A stretch of 64,000 nt of DNA from Erysipelotrichales bacterium (lineage in GTDB: Bacteria; Bacillota_I; Bacilli_A; Erysipelotrichales; Erysipelotrichaceae), in contig CAJTIT010000018.1 of assembly GCA_910576345.1 (NCBI GenBank), positions 1 to 64,000 of the forward strand, in the 5' to 3' direction. The notes beneath the pieces are model-generated. The model saw nothing but the letters and a program-made list of their open reading frames with translations. It was not told the DNA's origin and made no database searches. The position numbers and the translations under genes were made by a program. Shown piece after piece: positions 44,333-54,108 of this stretch (positions are counted from its first letter, which is position 1; each line of letters begins with the position of its first letter).

Positions 44333-45091
44333 TTACCATCCTAACTCTAACAGCCAGTTATTTAATGCACGCTCTCGATCTCTTATCTGTGTGGAACATT
44401 CACCTAAATCATACTCTCCCTTGATGTTTCCGTCAACAATATACATGACTCTTGTGCATTTTGCCGCAACCTTAACATCATGCGTAACAAGCATGATGGT
44501 CGTTCCCTCCGCATTTAATTTTGTGAGTTCTTCCATTACTTCATCAGAAGCCGTTTTATTCAATGCCCCTGTCGGTTCATCCGCAAAAATCATTTTCGGA
44601 TTGTTGATCATACTGCGACAGATGCATGCGCGCTGAAGCTGTCCTCCCGAAACTTCATTGATGTCATTGTCCGCAATATCGATAATGCCAAGTTTACGCA
44701 TCAAGTCTTGACAACGCCGCACCGTTTCCATACGTGATACACGATGCTTTTTGGATTGCGTTGCGGGAAGGATGATATTATCCATGATGGTAAGATTTTT
44801 TAACATGTACATTTGTTGAAAGATAAAACCCATTTGATCAAGACGCAAATCAGCCAGTTTTTTTTCATTCATTTTGGCAATATTTCTTCCACAGAAGATG
44901 ACCTCTCCTGCGGTAAGATCATCCATACCGGATACCGCATAAAGCAGTGTTGATTTTCCAGAGCCTGATGGTCCCATCACAGCGACCATTTCTCCTGCAT
45001 GAATGGAAAAATTCACATTTTTAAGTACATTGTTTTGACGCTTGTTTACAATATAAGTTTTGCAAAGATCGTTTACTTCAAGAATATTCAT
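44333..45091 (-). CDS. ABC transporter ATP-binding protein (LolD/MacB/BceA type)
   Basis: 252 residues. Walker A GPSGSGKSTLLYA near 40-52, Q-loop MGFIFQQMYML near 91, signature VSGGQLQRACI near 143-153, Walker B MIFADEPTGALN near 164-175 and switch His in LVTHDVKVA near 198-206. This class drives FtsX-fold permeases that act on antimicrobial peptides or lipids rather than classical transport. AAGGAAAAC precedes the ATG. Confidence 0.94.
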   Translation of the reverse strand: MNILEVNDLCKTYIVNKRQNNVLKNVNFSIHAGEMVAVMGPSGSGKSTLLYAVSGMDDLTAGEVIFCGRNIAKMNEKKLADLRLDQMGFIFQQMYMLKNLTIMDNIILPATQSKKHRVSRMETVRRCQDLMRKLGIIDIADNDINEVSGGQLQRACICRSMINNPKMIFADEPTGALNKTASDEVMEELTKLNAEGTTIMLVTHDVKVAAKCTRVMYIVDGNIKGEYDLGECSTQIRDRERALNNWLLELGW

Positions 45092-45109
45092 ATCCGTTTT
45101 CCTTCTTTC

Positions 45110-47483
45110 TTATTCTATATTTGCCGTATCCATAGACTTGATTCTTTTTGTATACAGTGATGTAAGAAATGCGCTGATCGTTGTCGCCGCAAGTATCACA
45201 AGCGGATAAACAAGAAACATTTCAAATGGATTCATCACATAATCAACCGCAAGTTCCAATCCCATCATCTTGAAAATTGGATCAATAAACAAATGCGTGA
45301 ACGGTAATGCAAGAAGTTCCGCTATGATGATGGCAATGATTCCAACAAAGACAAAGCGCAGTATATGGTAGGAATAAATTTTAGCGTTGCGCATGCCAAA
45401 TGCTTTCATGAGCGCAATTTCTCCTTTCTCTTTTGCAATAAAGGAACGTTCCATGAGCACAGTGATCATCGCCGCTAAAATGATCGTAAAAATCGCAACC
45501 ATGTTTTTAATTGCATCCAATGTATCTGTAACACCAAGCAAACTCGCCAAATATTCTGAACAAGTCTTTATTCCTTTGAATTCGGGATATCGCTCTTTGA
45601 TTTTTTCTATTCTGCGTTCTATTTCTTTGTCATCGGGATTATCGGTAAACTGAATCTGTGTGTAGGTAATGCCTATCGCCTGTATATAATTTATAGTTTC
45701 ATCCTCGTGAAATTGCAAACCTTCACCCATATTGTACAAGGATTGATAAATCGCCGTGATGATATATTTCTTATCGCCGTCAATGGTTTTTATTGTGATC
45801 GTATCTCCAATATTCGCTTTCAGCTTATCCGCAGAAATACGTGTCAGCGCAACTTCTTTGGCAGATTGTGGCGGTGTTCCCTCCATATACGTAATACATA
45901 TCCGCAGTCGTTCCGCTACCCTGCTGCGTAAACATATTGACCATATTATCGCCATGCGACACCGGCAACTTAAGCATGACTTCCTGCATCCAACGCGATG
46001 GCATACCATCCTGTTTGAATTTTTCTTCCATTTCTTCAAGAAAATTCTCCAAATTTTCATGTCCTTCTTTTGTAAAAAAATCCTTGGTATTTACATTGAT
46101 CACAATATCACATTCCGCAAGATGGAATGCATTGATAAGCGTTCCACTTTTCATGGTAGAAACCGTCGATGAAAGAATCAACAAACACAATAAGCAAAGG
46201 ACAAACGTTAAGGCGATGATTCCAAAACGCTTGGGACTGCTCGCAATATCATTGAGCGCAAGAAATGAAACATCCGAAAGTCTTGATTTTTCAAGCCGCA
46301 TCACGCTCCTTTTACGGAAACGCTCACCACTTTGACCATTTCGCACAGCGTCAATCGGCGTCATTTTTTTGACTTTACTTGTACAATTGAAACAGAACAA
46401 CAGAATAATGCCAATCACAAACATCACACAAATAATATTGACAAAAATCGTGTTTTGACTACCAATAATGATCGATTTGCTTGAAATCTCCATCAACATG
46501 TTTCCAAAAGGAAAACTGAATACAAGACCGATCATAGCGCCAATCACAGCCAGTGCCACGTATTTTGTAAGATAAAGACCTCTGATTTTCAGATTACGAA
46601 TACCGATCGTCTTCATCACACCAATCTCACGGAATTCTTCAGAAAGCGTAAAGGATATGGTAAATCGAAGAACAACAAAGGCAACCGCAATCAAAACAAG
46701 GCTTACCACAAGGAGTATTCCTGTCACAAGCATATCAATAACATAAGTAAATTTGATGGCGGATCGATCCATCGTCAAAATAGCATTTTCCGTAAGCGGT
46801 GTTATTTGCGATAACAATTTCTCCGTATCCATAGAGTGAATGTAGATGAACTCGCCGCCATAAAATTTTTCAATATTTTCAGCTGATATGAATTTTTCAT
46901 AGTCTTCTTCTCCAATGATAAAACGTTGGATGCTACTGGCGTTTGCGCCAAGAACCGCATCCATGAATTTTCCCGCTAATGTAAAATCTTGACTGATATC
47001 ACCAATTTTTATCGTTATCTTATCTCCGATTTCAAGACCAAGCGCATCCGCTTTGTTGGCTGTCATATAGAATTCTTTGCTTTTTACCGTTTTCAGAATT
47101 TCTTTGTTGTCAAGAACATAATGCATGGACAAATCTTTGTCACTTTGAAGGATATTCATACCGCCATGAGCAATGACGCCTTCCTTTTCAAAGGTGATTT
47201 GATCATCTTCCATAAACAAAATTTTTTCTTTGCTGAAACGATCAATAGAATCGGCAGAATTTAAAATTTCATCCGCATCTACCTCACTTGATTTATTCAT
47301 TGTCGCCACAAAATAATCGGGAGCATTCTCCATTTCAAGATAATCGTCTAATGCTGTAGTCACACTGATGATGTTATTCACACTCGATGAAACGAACATG
47401 GACGCAAGGATGATGAACACAAGCAAAATCACATTCATTGCCTTATTGCGTTTCAAATCCTTTTTCAGTATTTGTAAATACAT
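45110..47483 (-). pseudogene. FtsX-domain ABC permease, frameshifted
   Basis: About 790 residues if intact. Ten or so membrane helices include two FtsX domains (near residues 275-400 and 650-785). From ATG 47483 (GGAG 9 bases upstream) the frame is good to ...GTTADMYYVYGG. Around 45875-45885 it shifts: the following 230 residues, TPPQSAKEVALTRISADKLK..., continue in the next frame. Removing one A from GGGAACACC restores it. The full protein is the membrane partner of the ABC ATPase and, with the kinase and regulator, forms a Bce/Vra-like peptide-sensing module. The lesion could be natural or a sequencing error. Confidence 0.88.
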
Positions 47484-47623
47484 ATTTGACACTCCTTTCA
47501 CTTTGTGATGGTATTGTAGCATAGAAATTATTAAACAATCCTTAAATCAAATGCAACCCTATAATTTAGCTCACTACAGTTGTTAGTAAATCCTAAATGA
47601 ATTTAAGTGATGGTTATCATATT
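47484..47623 (-). promoter_or_regulatory. Upstream region of the ABC permease-kinase operon
   Basis: Holds an extended -10 TATGCTACAAT (minus strand, -10 at 47513-47518) and, upstream, two similar direct elements, TTTAAGGATT (47537-47546) and TTTAGGATT (47589-47597), about 52 bases apart. These are possible binding sites of the operon's own response regulator. No gene is seen in this stretch. Confidence 0.4.
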
Positions 47624-47662
47624 AAAAAAATACACCGATTCCTAATAAAGATTCGATGTATT
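47624..47662 (-). terminator. Terminator after the secreted beta-rich protein gene
   Basis: Minus strand: 13-bp stem with one mismatch and one G-U pair (AATACATCGAATC / GAATCGGTGTATT), 8-base loop, then TTTTT. It lies about 150 bases after the stop at 47812; the interval contains no gene. Confidence 0.75.
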
Positions 47663-47811
47663 CTTATAAATGTCAACGCCTAAAGAAAATAGTATAATAC
47701 CAATATATGCAAATTATATTTTTTTCACTTACAAAAATTGTAAAATTACTTTTTCTTTTCTTCAGCGCTAATGAATAAGTAATTTGTCATCATGATATAA
47801 TGATTCTGATT

Positions 47812-48432
47812 CTATGCCGGTTGTGTGGAAAAATCAAAGCCAATCGCTCTTCGAGCAATTCCTGATCCCTTTTTTTTACCGTTGTAATATACTGTATAAT
47901 TATAAACTTCATCAACAGGTTTTGCGATAAGTTTAGTTCTTACCCCAACAGATGGAACAGTATAACTACCTTTTATTTCTATACTACGTGTCCCTGTAAC
48001 ATTAAAACCTACAGCTGTCGAAATCAAGGAAATATTTGCCCCAAAAGAAGCACTATAAGTACTGCTTACTGCTTTTGTTTCGGATATAGAGATCGTCACT
48101 CCTGGAGATCCAATCGCCATTGCAATTACTGTGTTTCTTACTTGATGAAATGGGGCAGCACATGTAACAGCACCCACACGATAACCCATAGCATAAGTCT
48201 GGTTTCCATTAAAAGTATTATGTTTAGTATCCATCACATAATTTGCATCTATTACTTGAACATGTGCTTCCGGATGATTTGTTAAGATTGTATTTACTTC
48301 TTCCATGATTTTTTCATCATCCTGCAAATCTCTATAAATCATAATTGTTTCTTGCTCTTCTGCATGAGATGGCAACACAAACATACCAAATAATAGCATT
48401 ATCGAGCAAAACATTTTGATAAACTGTTTCAT
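47812..48432 (-). CDS. Secreted beta-rich protein of unknown function
   Basis: 206 residues. Cleavable signal peptide (MKQFIKMFCSIMLLFGMFVLPSHA, cut near 24). A short alpha/beta part (25-~90) precedes a repetitive Ser/Thr-rich beta region, with VTISISETKAVSSTYSASFGANISLISTAV and GFNVTGTRSIEIKGSYTVP near 110-160, alternating polar and apolar residues as in amphipathic hairpins. Only two cysteines near 16 and one near 90 are seen. I do not recognise a named family. Strong promoter with a palindromic operator suggests tight regulation. It neighbours, but is not co-transcribed with, the kinase/ABC module. Confidence 0.75.
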   Translation of the reverse strand: MKQFIKMFCSIMLLFGMFVLPSHAEEQETIMIYRDLQDDEKIMEEVNTILTNHPEAHVQVIDANYVMDTKHNTFNGNQTYAMGYRVGAVTCAAPFHQVRNTVIAMAIGSPGVTISISETKAVSSTYSASFGANISLISTAVGFNVTGTRSIEIKGSYTVPSVGVRTKLIAKPVDEVYNYTVYYNGKKKGSGIARRAIGFDFSTQPA

Positions 48433-48455
48433 AATCTTTCCCTTCCTCTCAATAT

Positions 48456-48469
48456 AGGAAACGTTTCCT
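48456..48469. promoter_or_regulatory. LacI/CcpA-type operator
   Basis: AGGAAACGTTTCCT, a perfect 14-base palindrome with the central CG of LacI-family and catabolite-response elements. It lies immediately after the -10 box, about +1 to +14 of the secreted-protein gene, where binding would repress. CcpA or a local LacI regulator are both possible. Confidence 0.65.
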
Positions 48470-48476
48470 CATTTAT

Positions 48477-48505
48477 ATTTTATTAAGAGAGATCAATATT
48501 GTCAA
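48477..48505 (-). promoter_or_regulatory. Promoter of the secreted beta-rich protein gene
   Basis: Minus-strand TTGACA (48500-48505), 17-base spacer, TAAAAT (48477-48482). Confidence 0.85.
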
Positions 48506-48760
48506 ACACGAAAAACATGAATTTTTCAATATATTTCTATAAGCAATGAAAAGAATCCTTATTTTTATCAACATCCTTTGATTGTAATATTTATTTTTCC
48601 TTTTATTTGAATACAATAGGCAAGTATAAATGTAAATAATATAATAAATGTAATTTTATAAATATCATTTTTATTAATATATAAATAAATGACTGTTTTC
48701 TTTGTTTTTGACCATAAAATTGATTAGAAAATCTAGAAATATTTAGCTCTTAATCAAACA
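48506..48760. other. AT-rich intergenic region, no gene seen
   Basis: About 250 bases of strongly AT-rich sequence between the secreted-protein promoter and the parC terminator. Neither an ORF with a ribosome binding site nor a structured RNA is apparent. Confidence 0.6.
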
Positions 48761-48786
48761 AAACCATCGATGATCATCGATGGTTT
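48761..48786 (-). terminator. Terminator after parC
   Basis: Perfect 26-base inverted repeat: 10-bp arms AAACCATCGA / TCGATGGTTT around TGATCA, followed on the minus strand by TTTTGTTT. Confidence 0.8.
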
Positions 48787-48794
48787 ACCTCAAT

Positions 48795-51284
48795 TTATTC
48801 CAAATCAAAATTCAATTCTTCAAACTCCGCTTGTTTTTCTTCCATCTTTGGCATTTCTACCGTTTCTACCTTTTTCATTTTAGAAATGAAGAAGAAATCT
48901 TTTGCGGATGGCACAGGTGTTGAGAATGTCGCTTCTTTGCTCATCAAGGTCACATCTTTCATTAACAGTTTTTGTATATCCTGTGCACAAATAACAATCT
49001 CTTCATGCATGTCCAATGTCATAATCGTATGGATATGATAAGGTTTTGATTTGACCTTCTTACAAATCATGTTTCCTTTGACCGGTCTTCCCGTTAAATC
49101 TATATCTGACATCTTGATGCGTTTCATCGCACACTGATCACTGACAACGAGTAATTGTGCACTGTCATTTTGATAGATGCAGGCACTTACGATTTCATCT
49201 TCCACAAGATTCATTGCCTTTACGCCCTTGGATTTTGGCGCAGTGGATGGAATAAGTGAAATCGGATATCGACTCATATATCCATTTTTTGAACAAAGCA
49301 ATACTTCATCGCCATCATATGCAAGATACGTACCGATTACTTCATCATTCTGCGACAATTTCATATTCATCATCGTCTTACTGTTTCTGGAAACTTCATA
49401 TTCACGGATCAACGTTTTTTTAATCATTCCAAGTTTCGAAACACTGATCATATAGGCATGTGTTTGAAAGGTGGATAAAACAAACGCATTTGTAATTTTT
49501 TCTTCACCGCTGATGCGAATCACGCGATTGATATGCGTTCCGATATCTTTCCATTTTCCTTCATCCACTTCATAAACCGGCGTATAGCCATACGTTCCTT
49601 TGGAAGTAAAAAACAGCACCTGATCAAGTGTATTCAATTCACATGCGCCCACCAGATGATCGCCTTCTTTTAAACCGGTCATGACATCACTGCTCGCAGA
49701 AAAAGAACGAAGTGAAACTTTTTTCGCATATCCATCTCGTGAAATTGTAAACATGACACGCTCATTGGCAATCATTTGTACTTTATCAATCACAATTTCT
49801 TCAATTTCATCTTCAATTTTTGTTAATCGATTGATCGGAAATGCCTTTTTCACTTCTTTCAGTTCAGAAATGATCACACGTTTTAACAGTTTTTCACTGC
49901 TTAAAATGTTTTGAAGCTGTTCGATTTCTTTTAACAACGTTTCGTGTTCTTCCATCAATAAAGTCACATCGGTATTGGACAAACGATACAAACGCATCGA
50001 CACAATCGCTTCTGCCTGCGCTTCACTAAACGCAAAACGCTCCATAATTTTTTTCTTTGAATCTGCTTTGTCTTTTGCGCTGCGTATCAAGGCGATAATT
50101 TCATCCAAAACAGAAATCGCTTTGATGAGTCCATCCAAAATATGACAGCGTGCAGTTTTTTTATCCAAATCATATTGAGAACGTCTTTGAACGACTTCGA
50201 TGCGGTGTTGAATAAATGCGTCCAACATGGCGGCTAATCCCAACTGTTTCGGCCGTTTGTTCACAATCGCAATTACATTGTAATTATAAGAAACCTGCAA
50301 ATCGGTATTTTTATACAAGTAATTCAAAATCAATTTTGCATCCGCATCTTTTTTGATGTCGATCACAACACGCAAACCATTGCGATCCGATTCATCGCGC
50401 ACATCCAAAATACCATCAATTTTTTTATTCAAGCGCACATCATCAATTTTCTTGACCATATTGCTTTTTACAACTTCATACGGTATTTCATGAACAATGA
50501 TCTGTTGTACTGTTTTCGTCTGTGTCACTTCCACCTTAGAGCGAATCATGATTTTGCCTTTGCCGGTTGTAAAAGCATCGACAATGCCTTGTTTTCCTTG
50601 TACAATACCACCCGTAGGAAAATCCGGTCCCTGCATATATTCCATCAGTTCCGATAATGAACAATCCGGATATTGGATGCGATAGATCGCAGCGTCCAAC
50701 ACTTCATTCAGATTGTGCGGTGGAATATTGGTCGCATATCCGGCAGCGATTCCGGTAATGCCATTCACCAACAGATTGGGATATCTGGCCGGTAAAACGG
50801 TAGGTTCATTCTCTGTATCATCAAAATTCGGCGCCCATAAGACGGTATCTTTTTCAATATCCATAATCAAATATTCACTGATTTTGGACAATCTTGCTTC
50901 GGTATAACGCATAGCGGCAGCCGGATCATCATCAATCGAACCATTGTTTCCCTGCATGTCGATCTGCGGTGTGCGAATTTTCCATTCTTGACTCATGCGC
51001 ACCATGGCATCATATACGGATGTATCTCCATGAGGATGATAGTTACCAATCACAAGACCAACCGTTTTGGCGGATTTACGATACGGCTTATCATAGCGAT
51101 TGCCATCTGTATACATCGCATAAAGAATACGCCTTTGAACCGGTTTTAAACCGTCTCTGGCATCCGGAAGCGCACGATCTTGAATGATATATTTGGAATA
51201 GCGACCAAAACGATCCCCCATGATTTCTTCCAAAGGCGTGGATAAAATCTGGTCATGATGTGTTTCCTGTGCTTGCTTTTTCAT
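48795..51284 (-). CDS. parC: DNA topoisomerase IV subunit A
   Basis: 829 residues. Breakage-reunion domain with the active-site Tyr127 in [11 protein letters not shown] and the quinolone region [13 protein letters not shown] at 82-94. The C-terminal pinwheel lacks the GyrA-box (QRRGGKG), which supports ParC over GyrA. With ParE it decatenates replicated chromosomes. At the position of E. coli GyrA Ser83 it has Thr88, and Asp92 at the position of Asp87. GGAGGG precedes the ATG; three bases after the parE stop. Confidence 0.92.
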   Translation of the reverse strand: MKKQAQETHHDQILSTPLEEIMGDRFGRYSKYIIQDRALPDARDGLKPVQRRILYAMYTDGNRYDKPYRKSAKTVGLVIGNYHPHGDTSVYDAMVRMSQEWKIRTPQIDMQGNNGSIDDDPAAAMRYTEARLSKISEYLIMDIEKDTVLWAPNFDDTENEPTVLPARYPNLLVNGITGIAAGYATNIPPHNLNEVLDAAIYRIQYPDCSLSELMEYMQGPDFPTGGIVQGKQGIVDAFTTGKGKIMIRSKVEVTQTKTVQQIIVHEIPYEVVKSNMVKKIDDVRLNKKIDGILDVRDESDRNGLRVVIDIKKDADAKLILNYLYKNTDLQVSYNYNVIAIVNKRPKQLGLAAMLDAFIQHRIEVVQRRSQYDLDKKTARCHILDGLIKAISVLDEIIALIRSAKDKADSKKKIMERFAFSEAQAEAIVSMRLYRLSNTDVTLLMEEHETLLKEIEQLQNILSSEKLLKRVIISELKEVKKAFPINRLTKIEDEIEEIVIDKVQMIANERVMFTISRDGYAKKVSLRSFSASSDVMTGLKEGDHLVGACELNTLDQVLFFTSKGTYGYTPVYEVDEGKWKDIGTHINRVIRISGEEKITNAFVLSTFQTHAYMISVSKLGMIKKTLIREYEVSRNSKTMMNMKLSQNDEVIGTYLAYDGDEVLLCSKNGYMSRYPISLIPSTAPKSKGVKAMNLVEDEIVSACIYQNDSAQLLVVSDQCAMKRIKMSDIDLTGRPVKGNMICKKVKSKPYHIHTIMTLDMHEEIVICAQDIQKLLMKDVTLMSKEATFSTPVPSAKDFFFISKMKKVETVEMPKMEEKQAEFEELNFDLE

Positions 51285-51287
51285 CGC

Positions 51288-53213
51288 TTATCCCTCCAGT
51301 TCATAATCATCTTCCAATGTGAAAGATACATTGTCTTCGATCCAATCTCGGCGCAAATCTGCCTTATCTCCCATCAATACCGATACACGCTTTTCCGCAA
51401 CGACCGCATCTTCAATCGTTACTTGAATCAGTGTTCTTGTTTCAGGATTCATGGTCGTATCCCACAGCTGATCGGCATTCATTTCACCAAGACCTTTATA
51501 GCGCTGTAGAGTAAATCCTTTTGGAAATGTTTTACGCATTTCCTCTAATTGTATCTCATCCCATGCATATGCGACTTCTTTACCTTTTTGTAGTTTATAT
51601 AATGGTGGCAAAGCAATATAAACCATGCCTTTTTCAATTAATTCCCGCATATAGCGATAGAAAAACGTCAACAGTAAAATTTGAATATGCGCACCATCGT
51701 TATCCGCATCGGTCATGATGATAACTTTATGATAATTGGCGTCCTCCGCATGAAAATTCGCACCGACACCGGCTCCCAACGCATGAATGAGCGTATTCAA
51801 TTCCTCGTTTTTTTCAATACTGGCAATACTTGCTTTCTCCGTATTCAATACTTTACCACGAAGCGGCAAGATTGCTTGATATTTGGAATCGCGTCCTTGT
51901 TTTGCGGAACCACCGGCAGAATCACCTTCGACCAAATACAATTCTTTTTTTCGTGCATCTTTTGATTGTGCACTGGCCAATTTTCCGGACAGGATTTTTT
52001 CACTTTTTCCTTTGGTCTTCCCTTTTCTGGCATCATCTCTTGCTTTTCTGGCAGCTTCTCTTGCCAAAGATGCTCTGGCCATTTTCTTTGCCAATGTCAT
52101 CGCCAACTCTTTGTTTTCTTCCAGAAAAAAGCTTAATTTTTCACTGACCAGTGTTTCCACTGCGTTTTTCGCTTCACTGGTTCCCAATTTGCTTTTGGTC
52201 TGACCTTCAAATTGAAGCAGATGTTCCGGCACGCTGACAGATAAAATTACCGTTAGTCCTTCACGTATATCACTTCCTTCAAAATTCTTGTCTTTTTCTT
52301 TTAATATCCCGTTTTTCCGGGCAAATTCATTAAAACATTTGGTAAATGCGGAGCGTACACCGGTTTCATGGGTTCCACCATCTTTGGTACGTACCATATT
52401 CACAAAGGAAAACATATTTTCCTGGTACTCGTCGGTATATTGGAATGCACAATCCACCTTAATTTCATTGACTTCTCCATGAAATGCGATCGGTTTGTGA
52501 AACACTTGCTTGTCTTCGTGAAGATAAGTAATAAAGGCTTCCAATCCATTCTCATAATAAAAATCGCCTTCTTTTTTCTGATCGCTTCGCTGATCTTTTA
52601 CGATCATATGAAGGCCTTCCATTAAGAACGCTTCTTCTTGTGCACGTTCTGTGATTTGAGAAAACGAAAATTTGGTTGTTGAAAATATGCGCTCATCCGG
52701 TAAAAAACGCACCTTACTGCCGGTTTTATTCGTTTTGCCGATGATTAACAACTTGCCGATTTTTCTGCCGCCGTCTTCAAAGCGCATCTGATATATTTTT
52801 CCATCACGACATACGGTAACTTCACACCATCTGGACAATGCGTTCACGACACTGGCGCCAACGCCATGCAACCCACCGGAAGTTTTATATCCACCTTCGC
52901 TTGTAAATTTACCTCCGGCATGAAGAACAGTGAAAATAACCTGCAAGGTCGGTACGCCGGAGGCATGCATATCAACGGGCATTCCTCTTCCTTCATCTTC
53001 CACACAGATCACATTGTCCTTTTCTAATGTAATCTTGATCGTATCACCATGACCGTTTAATGCTTCATCAATGGAATTATCCACAATTTCCCATACAAGA
53101 TGATGGAGTCCACGGCTATCAGTGGATCCAATATACATGCCGGGTCGCTTTCTAACCGCATCCAATCCGTCTAATATTTGAATACTACTGGCATCATACG
53201 CTTTTTCTGCCAT
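51288..53213 (-). CDS. parE: DNA topoisomerase IV subunit B
   Basis: 641 residues. GHKL ATPase with EIVDNSIDEAL near 42-52, DEGRGMPVD near 71-79 and GGLHGVGASVVNALS near 109-123; TOPRIM with EGDSAGGSAKQGRD near 430-443 and MTDADNDGAHI near 505-515; C-terminal YKGLGEMNADQLWDTTMNP. ATG at 53213 follows GGAAGGTG; the longer frame to 53252 has no site. Forms an operon with parC; divergent from plsY, as in many Firmicutes. Confidence 0.93.
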   Translation of the reverse strand: MAEKAYDASSIQILDGLDAVRKRPGMYIGSTDSRGLHHLVWEIVDNSIDEALNGHGDTIKITLEKDNVICVEDEGRGMPVDMHASGVPTLQVIFTVLHAGGKFTSEGGYKTSGGLHGVGASVVNALSRWCEVTVCRDGKIYQMRFEDGGRKIGKLLIIGKTNKTGSKVRFLPDERIFSTTKFSFSQITERAQEEAFLMEGLHMIVKDQRSDQKKEGDFYYENGLEAFITYLHEDKQVFHKPIAFHGEVNEIKVDCAFQYTDEYQENMFSFVNMVRTKDGGTHETGVRSAFTKCFNEFARKNGILKEKDKNFEGSDIREGLTVILSVSVPEHLLQFEGQTKSKLGTSEAKNAVETLVSEKLSFFLEENKELAMTLAKKMARASLAREAARKARDDARKGKTKGKSEKILSGKLASAQSKDARKKELYLVEGDSAGGSAKQGRDSKYQAILPLRGKVLNTEKASIASIEKNEELNTLIHALGAGVGANFHAEDANYHKVIIMTDADNDGAHIQILLLTFFYRYMRELIEKGMVYIALPPLYKLQKGKEVAYAWDEIQLEEMRKTFPKGFTLQRYKGLGEMNADQLWDTTMNPETRTLIQVTIEDAVVAEKRVSVLMGDKADLRRDWIEDNVSFTLEDDYELEG

Positions 53214-53375
53214 GTCTTCACCTTCCTTATGGTCTTCTTTTATTTCTAGCACAAAACCTTAGTTATCTTATCAAATTTCCTTTGTTTTCGCAAGAATTGT
53301 TTTCCAATAAAAATAAGATTCGCTCTTTTTTTCAATACAAAAGCATGTTAAAATAAACTATAAGAGGTGAAAATT

Positions 53376-53987
53376 ATGGATATGATGATAATCTTATATA
53401 TATTGATTGGATACGTGCTTGGTTCGATTCCCTTTGCCCTTGTGATCGGCAAGCTGTTCTATCATACAGATATACGAAAGCATGGATCCGGTAATCTTGG
53501 CGGCACCAATGCAGGACGCGTTCTAGGAAAGAAAGCTGGCATTGCAACCATCGTTTTGGATGTTGTCAAAGTGATTTTGGCAGTTGGAATAGTGTCAATC
53601 GGATTTCAGGATGCGCCAAACAGTATATGGGCCGGAGTCGCTGCGGCTTTTGGGCATTGTTATCCTTTATTTGCACATTTCAAAGGTGGAAAAGCTGCCG
53701 CAACACTGGTTGGTTTTCTGTTTTCCACTGCTTGGTTTACCTTTCATGACGCTTGGTTTGTGATTTTACCTTTGGTCGTATTTTTTATTGTCTTATATTT
53801 GTTTAAAATGGTTTCTCTATCCAGTATGTGTATGGCGCTTGTGTCCAGTTTATATATTTCATTTATGCAGGAAGATGTTTCCATTACCTTGGCCAGCTGG
53901 CTGTTAACGTTTCTAGTCGTTTACCGTCATCGTACAAATATTGGAAAAATCATCAATAAAAGTGAAAGTAAGATTACATGGATGTAA
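53376..53987 (+). CDS. plsY: Acyl-phosphate:glycerol-3-phosphate acyltransferase
   Basis: 203 residues, five membrane helices. The three conserved loops are GSIPFALVIGKLF near 16-28, DIRKHGSGNLGGTNAGRVLG near 33-52 and GHCYPLFAHFKGGKAAAT near 92-109. It starts phospholipid synthesis from acyl-phosphate. ATG at 53376 follows AGAGGTG by 6 bases; the GTG at 53367 lies inside that site. TGTTAAAAT just upstream is a probable extended -10. Confidence 0.94.
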   Translation: MDMMIILYILIGYVLGSIPFALVIGKLFYHTDIRKHGSGNLGGTNAGRVLGKKAGIATIVLDVVKVILAVGIVSIGFQDAPNSIWAGVAAAFGHCYPLFAHFKGGKAAATLVGFLFSTAWFTFHDAWFVILPLVVFFIVLYLFKMVSLSSMCMALVSSLYISFMQEDVSITLASWLLTFLVVYRHRTNIGKIINKSESKITWM

Positions 53988-54013
53988 CAGAATGATCGAT
54001 TCATTCTGTTTTC
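53987..54013 (+). terminator. Terminator after plsY
   Basis: 9-bp stem ACAGAATGA / TCATTCTGT, 5-base loop, then TTTCTTTT. Confidence 0.82.
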
Positions 54014-54108
54014 TTTTATCAAATATGATGTTGAATATTAAGAAATTGTAAGGACGAAATGTGCAAAAACTTGTTATAATATAGGCAGTTAAATGAGGAA
54101 GTGATCGC

